Assembly: GCA_947462335.1 (NCBI GenBank)
Contig: OX381709.1
Location: 62,674,609 to 62,738,608, forward strand
Reading direction: 5' to 3'
Source of the DNA: Harmothoe impar
Taxonomy: Eukaryota; Annelida; Polychaeta; Phyllodocida; Polynoidae
Length of the DNA: 64,000 bases
In this document: positions 12,119-21,178 of the stretch, piece after piece
Position numbering within the stretch: position 1 is the stretch's first letter
Layout of the letters: the number at the start of each line of letters is the position of its first letter
The notes under the pieces: generated by a model
Database searches by the model: none
Told to the model about the DNA's origin: nothing
The model's input: the letters and a program-made list of their open reading frames with translations, nothing else
Position numbers and translations under genes: made by a program

Positions 12119-13340
12119 TGGGGGATTAAAGGAGGGAGGGAGGAACGAAGGGATGGAGGGAGGGAGGGAGGGAGGGAGGGAGGGAGGGAAGGAAGGAAGG
12201 AATGAGGGCAGGAGGGAGAGAAGGTGGGAAGGGAGGAGGGAGGTAGGGGGGAGGGAGGGAGAGAGGAAAGGAAGGAAGGATGGGCATGGGAGGGAAGGAG
12301 GGAGGGCAGGATGGATGGTGCGAAGGAGAGAGGCAGGGAGGGAGGAGAAGAGAGAGTCGGAGGGAGGGAGAGAAAGAGGAATGGAGGGAGAGAAAAGGGG
12401 AGGGAGAAAGAGGAGGGAGGGAAGCAAGGAAGGAAGGAACGAAGGGAGAGAGGGAAGAATGGAGGGAAGTACAGAGGGACAGAGGGAGGGAGGGAGGGAG
12501 AGGAGAAAGGTGGGAGGCAGAGAGGGAGGGAGGGAAGGAGGGAGGAAGGGAAGGAGGAGGGAGGGAAGTAATAAAGGAGGGAGGGTAGGAAGGCGGCTGA
12601 GAGGGAAGAAATGGGAGGGAGGGAGGGAGGAAGGGAGGGAGGGAGAAAGGGAGGGAGGGAGGGAGGGAGGGAGGGAAGGAAGGAAGGAAGGAAGGGAGGG
12701 AAGAAAGAAAGAAAGGAAGAAAGGAAGGAAGGAAGGGAAAAAGGGAGGGAGAGGAAGGAAGGAGGAAGGAAGGAAGGAAGGAAGGAAGGAAGGAGGGAGG
12801 GAGGGAGGATTGGAGGGAGGGAGGGAGGGAGGGAGGGAGGTAGGGAAGGGAGGAAGGAAGGAAGGATGAAAGAAGGAAGAAAGGAAGGAAGGAAGGATGG
12901 AAGGAAGGAAGGGCCTGGGAGGGAGGAGGAGAAGAGAGAGTCAGAGGGAGGAAGAGAAAGAGGAATGGAGGGAGTGAAGGAGGGAAGGAGGGAGGAAGGG
13001 AAGGAGGAGGGAGGGAAGTAATAAAGGAGGGAGGGAAGGAAGGCGGCTGAGACGTAAGAAGTGGGAGGGAAGACGGAGAGGGAAGGGAGGGAGGGAGGGA
13101 GGGAGGGAGGGAGGGAGGGAGGGAGGGAGGGAGGGAGGGAAGGAAGGAAGAAAACAAGGAAGAAAGCAAGGGGAAAAGGGAGGGAGGGCAGGAGGGAGGG
13201 CGGGAGGAAAGGTAGGAAGGAAGGAAGGAGGGAAGGAAGGAAGGAAGGAAGGAAAGAAGGAAGGAAAGAAGGAAGGAGGGGCCTGGGAGGGAAGGAGCGG
13301 GGGCAGGAGGGATGGTGGGAAGGAGAGAGGCAGGGAGGGG
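12119..13340. repeat. 1.2 kb polypurine tract, (GGGA)n/(GGAA)n
   Basis: Almost pure A and G on the plus strand: GGGA-dominated runs (12150-12190, 12640-12675, 13090-13140) alternate with GGAA runs and AGAG segments. A block from about 12340 to 12600 is echoed at 12925-13075 (same AGAGAGTC-GGAGGGAGG order), so the tract grew partly by segmental duplication. The long open frames on both strands, up to 406 codons, follow from the composition and are not genes. Confidence 0.95.
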
Positions 13341-13618
13341 ATTCATCTGACTTATTGTCTCACCCGCTAAATATGTAATATTGATAACCTATTGACATAC
13401 ACCTTTTTCACTTGTTACAGGAGACTCAGACCTGCTGCCAGCCGCCAAGACCCGTTCCAATGCTCCAGGACCTGACCCCTATAGCCACCAGGCCACAGCT
13501 CAAGCCACCAGGGGCCTCTATCTGCCTAAAGTGATGCATCCTAGAAATATCACCAAAATGATGACTACAACCCTCAAACCCCCCTCCCTGAATAAAAAAA
13601 AAATACCCCAAAGTACTC

Positions 13619-13860
13619 AAATTGATGATTATAACTCATCGTTTTGATGAGTTAATAATTAGAACCTCATCATAATGATAAGGTAAACTCATTGCCTAAT
13701 GTACCTGAATTGATGATTATAACTCATCGTTTTGATGAGCTGAAAATTAGAACCTCATCATAATGATGAGGCAAACTCATCACTGAACGTAGCAAAATTG
13801 ATGATACTGAACTCATCATTTTGATAACAAGATCATCAAAATGATGAGGCCAAACTACTC
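13619..13860. repeat. 88-bp tandem repeat with ACTCATC/GATGAGT palindromes
   Basis: Units start at about 13620, 13708 and 13797 with ATTGATGAT and contain AACTCATCGTTTTGATGAGTT-like palindromes followed by AACCTCATCATAATGAT. The third unit is partial and diverged. Confidence 0.8.
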
Positions 13861-13924
13861 ACTGGGGTCTTAATCATTTGATGGAGGAGGAGTTTTCGAG
13901 TAGTTTGAAGTCACCTGGGGATTT

Positions 13925-14160
13925 CAGTGTAGTCACCGACTTCCCCTCTCCCTTCACTAAGATTTCTAGTGCATTCCCTTATCCATTCCCCGACCTCTCC
14001 TCTCCATTCCCGAACTCCCCTCTCCATTCTCTGACTTCTCCTCTCCATTCCCTAACATTCAAATTCAGAAATGGTAAAATCTCCTTTTTAAAAAAAATCT
14101 CCTTATGAGTTCCGTATCTAGGTGCCATATGTTGGTATATTTTCTTGGATCCCAGGTAAT
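13925..14160. repeat. second copy of the 10.3-10.9 kb repeat module
   Basis: GTGTAGTCACCGACTTCCCC, TTTCTAGTGCATTCC, then CGACCTCTCCTCTCCATTCC units, then CTCCTTATGAGTTCCGTATC, in the same order as at 10390-10890 but with fewer minisatellite units. Confidence 0.75.
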
Positions 14161-14278
14161 TTGCAAAGTTGTGTGTTGCTTTAGATAATTATTCATGTTA
14201 GTTCAAGGGGTAGGGACGTGTGGGTTCAAACCGCACATTATCCAAATGGTTACCCAGACACCCCCCCCCCCCGGAATT

Positions 14279-14461
14279 ATATGTGGAAAATAAATAGACA
14301 AAGGCCCATGGCCAGAGGATATTTTGGTATCGTTCCCCCCGAGGTGGGGCTGGGGCAGTATCCCACGAAGCCGCAGGCTGAGTGGGATGCGCCCCAGCCC
14401 CACCGAGGGGGGAACGATACCAAAAATTCTCTGACCATGGGCCTTTGCCTTTATTTCATGG
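14279..14461. mobile_element. ~180-bp near-palindromic element
   Basis: The left arm (CATGTGGAAAATAAATAG... to GAGGTGGGGCTGGGG) is mirrored by the right arm (CCCCAGCCCCACCGAGG... to CTTTATTTCATG), with about 70 bp per arm around a short GC-rich loop. Such a sequence folds into one long hairpin and looks like a foldback element or MITE. No target duplication was established. Confidence 0.6.
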
Positions 14462-15116
14462 TTTTTAACCTTAAAAATATGTTAAATGGCATATAAATGG
14501 CCATAAGAATTTGAACAAATGATGATGTCATAGGCCATGTGATACAGGAACATTGTATCCCATGGGGGGGCATGGGATACGGGATTTCTAGTACTTATTA
14601 AAGCATAGTGATCATTGTATCCGCCATGAAATAAAAGTGAATACCTGGAATATCGAGGGCTGACGTCTCGATTAGTAAAGCATAATTAGACACATTATTA
14701 TTTATGTACCTATGTCCCTGGTTTGAGCAAAATGGTAATTTTTTTTTCTGGTTTCAAGACAAATCACCTATAAACTTAAATATGGTTTGGTTATTTTCTG
14801 TGAAGCGTCTAGGTATAGCTAGGTATTGGCACCACTATTTGTGTGGTGTACCATATTAACCCAACTCCATTTGTATGTGGGGTAATACAGGCCAAAGGCA
14901 ATTTCTATGGCAATTTGTATGTACTTTTTCTGCAAAAATGTTCTTTTAGCTTAACCTTCTTCAAACCTTCCACGCAAAAGAGGGATTTTGCAGACACAAA
15001 TTTTTTCAAGATGTCTAAATGAATTAGTTCTTTATAGTTATTAACCATAACACTTTTCCCTTTAATAGTAGGCCAGGGAGTTTAATAAAGTTTTTCATCC
15101 ACACATAGGCCTAGGC
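14462..15116. other. intergenic, no gene seen
   Basis: AT-rich sequence upstream of the PIGBOS-like gene, without recognisable ORFs or repeats. Confidence 0.45.
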
Positions 15117-15269
15117 CAGTGGCGGATCCAGGAATTTTGGAAAGGGGGGGGGGCGCGCTGTAGTAGGGCCTATACCTACAGCATATTGGGGGTGTTGAAT
15201 CATCTAGGGGGGCGCGCGCCGCCTGCGCTCCCCCCCCCCCCCCCCCCCCCCTCCCTGGATCCGCCCCTG
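15117..15269. mobile_element. CAG(T/G)GGCGGATCCAG MITE, second copy (hAT-like)
   Basis: The left end CAGTGGCGGATCCAGGAATT and the right end GGATCCGCCCCTG are inverted. The flanks CCTAGGC and CTTAGGC differ by one base and may be a decayed 8-bp hAT target duplication. The interior is G-rich then C-rich, as in the copy at 8278. Confidence 0.7.
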
Positions 15270-15543
15270 CTTAGGCTAGACTACCTGCCCTGGCCACTCC
15301 CACTAGTGTTCCCATTCTAGGTACGCGGGATCAGGCATGCCAGTAGTGGAGCCCACCGTGGAGCATCATTTTTGCGCGCGAAAGCTGTGAGCTAAGGCTA
15401 GTTCTTGGTTTTCCCGCTAGATGGTAGTGCGAAGAGTTGGGGGGAAATATTTGACGAGACACCGCAGATGACCTTCGCTTGTTCTTGACCGGCTGAGATA
15501 AGAGGCACTTCTAGGAAGCTGGGGATCAGCGAATCTTTGCGCC

Positions 15544-15717
15544 ATGCGACGATATCTTTCCCGGAGCGGGCTTTCGAGGAGTCAGATCGTTCTTGCAGTG
15601 TTTCTAGGCGTCGGTTCTGGGATCTACATTTGGAAGAAGCCTCTAGAACAGTACAGAGCGGAGCAAATTCAGAAGATCCAAGCTACGGCGTCGTCCGAAG
15701 CAGGTAAAAAGCAGTGA
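15544..15717 (+). CDS. PIGBOS1: PIGBOS1-like mitochondrial single-pass microprotein, 57 aa
   Basis: The ORF starts at GCCATGC and ends with TGA at 15715-15717. It encodes an arginine-rich N-terminus (MRRYLSR), one hydrophobic helix (residues ~14-26) ending in GIYIW, then EQYRAEQIQKIQ and a Lys-rich end. This follows human PIGBOS1 (54 aa) closely: FRRL, ALG-like helix, GVYIF, EQYAKDQ, SEEKK. PIGBOS1 sits in the outer mitochondrial membrane and contacts ER CLCC1 to modulate the unfolded-protein response; that role here is by homology. A donor-like CAG|GTAAAA at 15704/15705 falls inside the last codons. Splicing from it to 19710 would replace the last five residues with an unrelated tail of about 18, while non-spliced RNA gives GKKQ-stop. 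Upstream sequence (15380-15540) is CpG-rich and promoter-like. Confidence 0.83.
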   Translation: MRRYLSRSGLSRSQIVLAVFLGVGSGIYIWKKPLEQYRAEQIQKIQATASSEAGKKQ

Positions 15718-16118
15718 CACGCACCAGTTTGGCAAGTGGAAGGTCGCCAAAAATCACCAACTCACTCCTGCTCTGGCCACACACTCGTGTTCGGTGAGTA
15801 ATCTGAGTTGTCCCCGAAAAAAGGGGGTTCAAATAAATAGATAGGTACTTGATTTGGAACATATATCAGTATCGTATGACGGATCAACCTGAGCGAGTGG
15901 TTTCCTAGAATTGCCAGTTACTCAATTTTTCTTTTGAATCATAGATTTAGGTTTAGAATTTAAGATCTGTGAATTCCATTCCGAAAATCTCAAGTCAAGG
16001 CTCAGCAGCAGGTGCCCGCTCCCGCGCTCGTGCACGTGCCCTATCCGGTGGCGGCGAGAGCCAGCTATCCGGTATGACCGTAGGACACCGTATGTAGCCC
16101 AAGCTGGATTGTTTCCAA

Positions 16119-16216
16119 CCTTACACCAACAGTACCGAGGTAACCTTACACCAACAGTACCGAGGTAACCTTACACCAACAGTACCGAGGTAACCTTACA
16201 CCAACAGTACCGAGGT
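16119..16216. repeat. 24-bp tandem repeat, four copies
   Basis: CCTTACACCAACAGTACCGAGGTAA-type units run head to tail, followed by an inverted echo (GGTACTGTTGGTGT) at 16222-16235. Confidence 0.9.
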
Positions 16217-16254
16217 ACGCTTGGTACTGTTGGTGTCCCCATGTCGGCCGGTGA

Positions 16255-16495
16255 TATACGCACATCCTCGAGGTGCGAATAAGGATTTCTATTCGCACCT
16301 CGAGGAGGTGTAGGTTGGTTTCACTATTCGGACCTCGAGGAGGTGTAGATATCAGGCCGTAGGAAGGCACTGCTATTCACACATCCTCGAGGTGTGGATA
16401 CAAATTCTTATTCGCACCTCGAGGAGGTGTGGCTGGTATTTCTTATTCACACCTCCAGGAGGTGTCAGTAAGGATTCTTATTCACACCTCAAGAT
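16255..16495. repeat. CACCTCGAGGAGGTG palindrome cluster, left
   Basis: About six 14-15 bp palindromes of the form CACCTCGAGGAGGTG, spaced 35-55 bp apart and linked by ATTCTTATTCGC-like spacers. Confidence 0.8.
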
Positions 16496-16568
16496 GGGAG
16501 GGGGGGGGGGTGCTATAATTTTTCTTTTGATAGGGGGGGGGGGGGGGCATACTCTTTTTTGTTGTCAT

Positions 16569-16682
16569 TAGGGACCTTTAGCAACCCACGTAAAAGCTCA
16601 GTAAACGCAGACGTAGCAGTGCTGAAAGGATAGGATACGTCTGCGTTTAATGAGCTTTTACGTGGTTGCTAAAGGTCCCTAT
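16569..16682. mobile_element. 114-bp hairpin MITE, AGGGACCTTTAGCAA ends
   Basis: The left arm AGGGACCTTTAGCAACCCAC continues into GTAAAAGCTCAGTAAACGCAGACGTA and is inverted in the right arm ending TTGCTAAAGGTCCCT. The loop is GCAGTGCTGAAAGGATAGG. A second copy, interrupted, lies at 46454-46852. Confidence 0.85.
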
Positions 16683-16900
16683 TCCCCCCACCCTCCCCCA
16701 GGAATTCGGACAAAAAGGGGGGGCACAATATAGGCCTATATGGGCCCTAGCCAATGTCCTGGGGATATTTTAAAATTACACCCCCCCCCCATTTTTTTGT
16801 TAGCCCTCCCCCTAAAGCCTGGCCCTAGGAGGCAAATTGTTTACCCTTCTCTACCCCCCCCCCCTCCCCCCAGGTCAGAAATTGTGCTCCTGTGTAGCAA

Positions 16901-17188
16901 AGGGAGTGTTCATTTATTAGTTACGGGGGGGGGGGGGGGTAACAATTTCCGCCCCCTCCTGAGGGGGGGGGGCATAGAAAATTCTGACCCCTCTTGAGGG
17001 GGGGGGGCGTAAAAAATTCTGCCCCTTTTAAGAAAAAAAAAAGCCTGTGGGCAAAAAATTTCCGGCGCCTTTGGCGAAGGGGGAGCGTGAAACATTCTAC
17101 GCGCTCTCGAGGGGGGGGGGTGAAAAATGTTCCCCCCTGCGCGCAAAATCTCACAACCCCCCCCTGTAATTAATAAATGAACACTCCT
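16901..17188. mobile_element. AGGGAGTGTTCA variant MITE
   Basis: The left end AGGGAGTGTTCATTTATTAG and the right inverted end (…AATAAATGAACACTCCT) are a diverged subfamily of the AGGGAGTGGTCA MITE. The interior again consists of alternating G and C runs around AATTTTCTGCCCC-like blocks. Confidence 0.75.
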
Positions 17189-17324
17189 TATTTAAAGCAT
17201 AGTATAAAACGGCCAAGCATATGTGGAATTTTGACCCCCCACCCCCCAAAAAAGGGGTGTCCGAATCCCCCCCATGCACCCCCGGCCAAGGGGTCCAAAT
17301 TGACCCCCCCCCCCTGCTAAACCT

Positions 17325-17480
17325 CCCTGAGGTGCGAATAACAATTCTAGCCCACACCTCCTTGAGGTCCGAATAGTGAAACCCAGCCGACACCTCCTCG
17401 AGGTACGAATAAGAATCCTTATCCGCACCTCGAGGATGTGCCAGTAGGGAACGCTATACGCACATCGTAGAGGTGCGAAT
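17325..17480. repeat. CACCTCGAGGAGGTG palindrome cluster, right
   Basis: Four related palindromes with ATTCGCACCTC spacers, mirroring the left cluster within the same element. Confidence 0.75.
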
Positions 17481-17489
17481 ATCACCGCC

Positions 17490-17722
17490 CCCCCATGTCG
17501 CCTGTCGATTTTAAGAAATGCTCATGTCATTTGTCAGTAGGCCTATCTTTGTATTTTTCCTGTCATCTGTCATTAGGCTCCATGTCGCCTGTCGATTTTA
17601 AGAAAATGCCATGTCCCTTGTCAATATCTATTATTTTCTCCTGTCATTTGTCACTAACTTGACTAAGCCCCATGTCGCCTGTCCATTTTAAGAAAAGGCC
17701 ATGTCGCCCTGTCGATTTTAGG
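17490..17722. repeat. tandem repeat, ATGTCGCCTGTCGATTTTAA units
   Basis: ATGTCGCCTGTCGATTTTAA, ATGTCATTTGTC and CCTGTCATTTGTC segments alternate, with a period of about 88 bp and roughly two and a half copies. Confidence 0.7.
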
Positions 17723-17753
17723 GGTCCACCCCCATAAGGTTGGAAACAATCCA

Positions 17754-19709
17754 ACAAATGTAGGCCTAGTCCTAGAAGTAGAAGTAGAAGGCACCCTGAA
17801 TAGTACATTCAAGTAGACACTGAGTGATTGACCTAATTCAGACGAAACTGTCTTGTGGCAAATTGTGTAAAGCTCACTTGTGATTTACGTCATTACGATT
17901 TAAAATTAAATTAAAAGCAAATACCGCCAATCGTAATGTCAGTACATGGGGTTACTTTGGCCACCCTGTACGGTGACGGTACTACTTTGCCTTTTAATAT
18001 ACCACTCCAAAAGAAAATTTTATTTTTCATCAAATATTGTACCAAAATGATATTTTATTATTGCAGATAGATGAATATTCGGCATTAATATATCTAGTTA
18101 GCCAAAGCCATAAAGAGGCAGATAACCAATTTTTTTCCGGTGTGGTCACACACAGGATGACGCGGGAAATATTGTTGTCAATAATCATGGATCAGGAAAA
18201 AATAGAGTCTAGGCCTATCTGTAAACTTACATTTGCTGGTCAAAATAAAAAGACGAATAATTCCTAGCAAATTAATGGGTTAAAAGGGTCTGTAATGACA
18301 CCATGAACGTCATTTAGATTCATGATGACACTATGTAAAAAAGATTTTAATATGATGACTGGTACGTCAACATCCTACCCAAACAACATGGCAGCGTTTA
18401 TATGAAATAAACAAATTAGGAAATATCCCATGTGATGATGTCACTATCTATTTATACATTGTAGGACTTTGCTTTTTAGCGAAGAAATCGACTAAAACCC
18501 TAACTAATTATTAAGTCTGAATATAAAGTGCATAGAAAAAAAAGAAAATACATGCCGGTAAAAATTAAAAATAGGCTTCACCAAAGAGATGCATTCAATT
18601 TGTTGCATCTTGGCTGCCACTAGGGCTATTATAATCGGTTCACTGATTGTCTGAATGTCACAATCTCCATTGGCAGAGACTCCCCATACTCATCTGTGCC
18701 CCAAGCTAGAAAATTGACTGCTGAAAACATGTTACTGAAACGATGAGAAAAAGGAGAAAACGGCACCCCCCAAAAAAAACTTTAAAAAAACAACCTACCG
18801 GCCAGTCACCCCATTTATTTTTGACCATGTTTTAATAGGCCACTCAAAAAAAGGAGTTGTTTCTCATCACCATGCAGTGGAAAATATGACGAGGGCGTTT
18901 AAAAAATGTAATTCTCTTTATTTTTTTTCATCATATAAATTATAGTTTAAGGTGGCCGGCGGCCATAGGGTAGAAGTAATTATGATTTCACCATATTCCT
19001 ACCACATGACCTATATTATACTTTCCGAATCACTTTGAAAAATGCTTAGACCACTTTATTTTACAGGTTGGAAAACCATTTGAGAGCTGGGAAACGCTTT
19101 TAATCTCATGTTGCTATCTATCTGATATGTACCCTACGTTTAAGTTTATATTATCGAGGAGAGATATAATTCCAAGATTTTAAGCTCTGGAAGCTACGAA
19201 GAGACTTCATGATCTCGCCGAGATTAATGTTTGACACTTTTGCCAAGTTGTCAATGTTCTCAAGTTTCTTTAACTTAAGTTGTGGCACTTAGATTTTGGT
19301 TCAAAATAATGCAGAAGCCAGTTTCCCAACTTTTCATGTGCAGTTCATGTACCTAAATAGTTTTGACCTTTGTATATCCTGCAATTTTTGTAGTTGACCT
19401 ACATATTGTGGATCAGGCCATATTTGTACCAAATATACAGGTTGTTGTCATCCTTATGTTAATGCGATCTAGTATGCCATTGTGTGGACCAATACCTGTA
19501 TATTATGAAGTTATTAGTATTAGTATTTACATTCTTACAATTCCATTATAAATTATAATTATTACTATTACTTAACACATGGATATGCCGAGAGAACACC
19601 TGTACTACTTGGAGATACAAATTTATCGAATATCATGAAAATGAATAAATTTGCTTCTAAACAAAAATTAATCGTTCTTAACGTCCTTCTCTTGTCTTCT
19701 ATTCCACAG
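17754..19709 (+). other. AT-rich probable intron before the NUDCD3 exon
   Basis: No recognisable ORF. It ends in a strong acceptor (CTTCTCTTGTCTTCTATTCCACAG) at 19709. A GACGAGGGCGTTT phrase at 18890 also occurs at 5304; its meaning is unclear. Confidence 0.45.
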
Positions 19710-19725
19710 GCTGGACTCATAATAC

Positions 19726-19902
19726 ATGGCACAAGGACATACAGTGCTGGCCTGGAAGCAAGGTATCTCCATCGTAGTCGCTCTCGTCAGTGGACTTACC
19801 TTCTACTTGGGGGGAGTCAGGCCCTACTTAAGGGACAGACGCAGAGGTAAAATCGCCGAGGAAGTCGATCAGTATTTAAAATCACAAAACAAAGACAACT
19901 GA
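19726..19902 (+). CDS. 58-aa single-pass microprotein directly upstream of NUDCD3
   Basis: This short ORF starts 16 nt after a strong splice acceptor (19709) and stops with TGA at 19900-19902, 4 nt before the NUDCD3 start. It encodes a polar N-terminus, one hydrophobic helix (residues ~13-29, ISIVVALVSGLTFYLG), an Arg-rich turn (RPYLRDRRRGK) and an acidic-to-polar tail. Short length, one helix and a basic stretch after it resemble small mitochondrial inner- or outer-membrane proteins; a faint likeness to SMIM20 (helix, FY, RP motif) is not enough to name it. Start context is weak (T at -3, G at +4), which would allow leaky scanning to NUDCD3. Coding status is inferred from the protein-like features and the tight spacing. 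Confidence 0.6.
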   Translation: MAQGHTVLAWKQGISIVVALVSGLTFYLGGVRPYLRDRRRGKIAEEVDQYLKSQNKDN

Positions 19903-19906
19903 AATC

Positions 19907-21100
19907 ATGGCTGGTTTACAAGAGCGTTATGACTCAGCCCTGATAGGCATCCTTCAGAGTGAGGGTCAAATCGGCACCTTTTTGGATGTCGTGTATGGGT
20001 TCCTCTATAGGAAAACCGACTTCTTTCTGGTCATGAAAGATAAGAAGTCGAGAATGGGATTCCCAGAAGGGGTTGCCATGAAGCTTGCCATGGGAGGCTT
20101 CAAAAAGTACGAAGCCCTTGCAGCCAAGACTGCAGCGCGTCGCCAGGAGGAAGAGAAGGAGGAGAAAAAAAGAGCCGAAGCACTTAAAAAGAAGAAAGAA
20201 CAAGAAGCACAGAGGAAAGCGGAGCTCGCGAAAACCGAGGGTGATAAGACAGAATCGAACAATGCTGCTCCAGCAGCAAAGGACGCGGCTGCTGCAGTAA
20301 AGGACGCGGCTACTCCAGCACCGGCTGTCGGCACTGACGGAGAGGCTGTGAAACCCATGGACACTAACACTGAAACAGCTGCCACAGCCAAGCCAACAGC
20401 CGCAGGAGGAGACGCACCGAACGGAGAAGTCGCTAAAAGTGCCGACAAGAAAAAGTCAGGGGATGAAGACGACGACCCGGTACTGACCGCCCAGCAGAAA
20501 CAATTCCAGCAGAACTCTGATTCCTACAACGGAGCAGCTCGTGAGCACTACGCCTGGTCGCAGAGTATTTCAGATGTAGATGCTCGAATCTATGTCCCGA
20601 AGTGGGTGCTCAAGGCAAAGGATGTCAAAGTGGAACTACGTAAGAAGTATCTCAAGGCTAGTTACAAAGAACAGGATGGGTCCTTCAAGGTGGTGATAGA
20701 TGAACCGCTGACATGGGACGTAAAACTAGAGGAATGCTACTGGAACTTGACGCCCGGTGAACATATCTTAGTCAACCTGGAGAAGATCCAGGAGCGCTGG
20801 TGGGAGGGCCTCATTGAGAGCGAACCCAAAATCAGTGTGCGTAAGATCGACCCGAGCCGGCCCATCACCGACCTAGACGGTGAAGCACAGGCCAAGATAG
20901 AAGAAATGGTGTTCAATGAGCACCAGAAGCGTCTTGGGAAACCACAGTCACATGAGATTAAAGTTAACGACATGCTTAAGAACGCTTGGGACTTGGAGGG
21001 TTCGCCCTTCCGCGGACAGCCGTTCGATCCTTCAAAGGTGAACATACAAAACCCAGGTAGCTTCAACATGGGTGGAGGCCCACCCGGCGCCCCATCATAA
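19907..21100 (+). CDS. NUDCD3: NudC domain-containing protein 3
   Basis: One exon encodes all 397 residues (human 361). The N-terminal NudC_N segment (residues ~5-55) carries YDSALIGILQ, FLYRKTDFF and RMGFP, as in human NUDCD3. A charged Lys/Glu coiled-coil stretch (~65-115) and an Ala/Pro-rich linker (~115-190) follow. The CS (p23-like) domain begins near residue 214 with YAWSQ and has VLVNLEK and WWEGLIE. The C-terminus has GKPQSHE-K, W-x-x-EGSPFRGQ-x-FDP. NUDCD3 acts with Hsp90 to stabilise dynein intermediate chains in the cytoplasm. The start is in strong context (A at -3, G at +4). The linker is longer and more Ala-rich than in vertebrates. The 4-nt gap after the 58-aa ORF suggests both share an mRNA. 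Confidence 0.96.
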   Translation: MAGLQERYDSALIGILQSEGQIGTFLDVVYGFLYRKTDFFLVMKDKKSRMGFPEGVAMKLAMGGFKKYEALAAKTAARRQEEEKEEKKRAEALKKKKEQEAQRKAELAKTEGDKTESNNAAPAAKDAAAAVKDAATPAPAVGTDGEAVKPMDTNTETAATAKPTAAGGDAPNGEVAKSADKKKSGDEDDDPVLTAQQKQFQQNSDSYNGAAREHYAWSQSISDVDARIYVPKWVLKAKDVKVELRKKYLKASYKEQDGSFKVVIDEPLTWDVKLEECYWNLTPGEHILVNLEKIQERWWEGLIESEPKISVRKIDPSRPITDLDGEAQAKIEEMVFNEHQKRLGKPQSHEIKVNDMLKNAWDLEGSPFRGQPFDPSKVNIQNPGSFNMGGGPPGAPS

Positions 21101-21178
21101 ACTGCCTACTTCACAAAGAACATGTTTACTTTAGCGTCATATCGCTGCCTACTTGTTATTTAGAGATAAGTGTTTACA

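Larger units (their letters stand above)
16105..17753. mobile_element. 1.65 kb element with perfect 19-bp terminal inverted repeats
   Basis: TGGATTGTTTCCAACCTTA at 16105-16123 is repeated perfectly inverted at 17735-17753. Inside are a 24-bp tandem repeat, two clusters of CCTCGAGG palindromes near the two ends, a nested 114-bp hairpin MITE, a nested AGGGAGTG MITE and a GTCGCCTGTCGATTTTAAG repeat. No transposase is present. It lies in the interval between the PIGBOS-like ORF and NUDCD3. Confidence 0.65.

Noticed and set aside
12018..13378. Very long open frames on both strands (up to 406 codons)
   Set aside because: They follow from the polypurine composition, which lacks stop codons; the peptides are Gly/Arg/Glu or Pro/Ser/Leu repeats.
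13619..17480. CRISPR-like regular palindromes
   Set aside because: Spacers are themselves repeats and the DNA is clearly eukaryotic.
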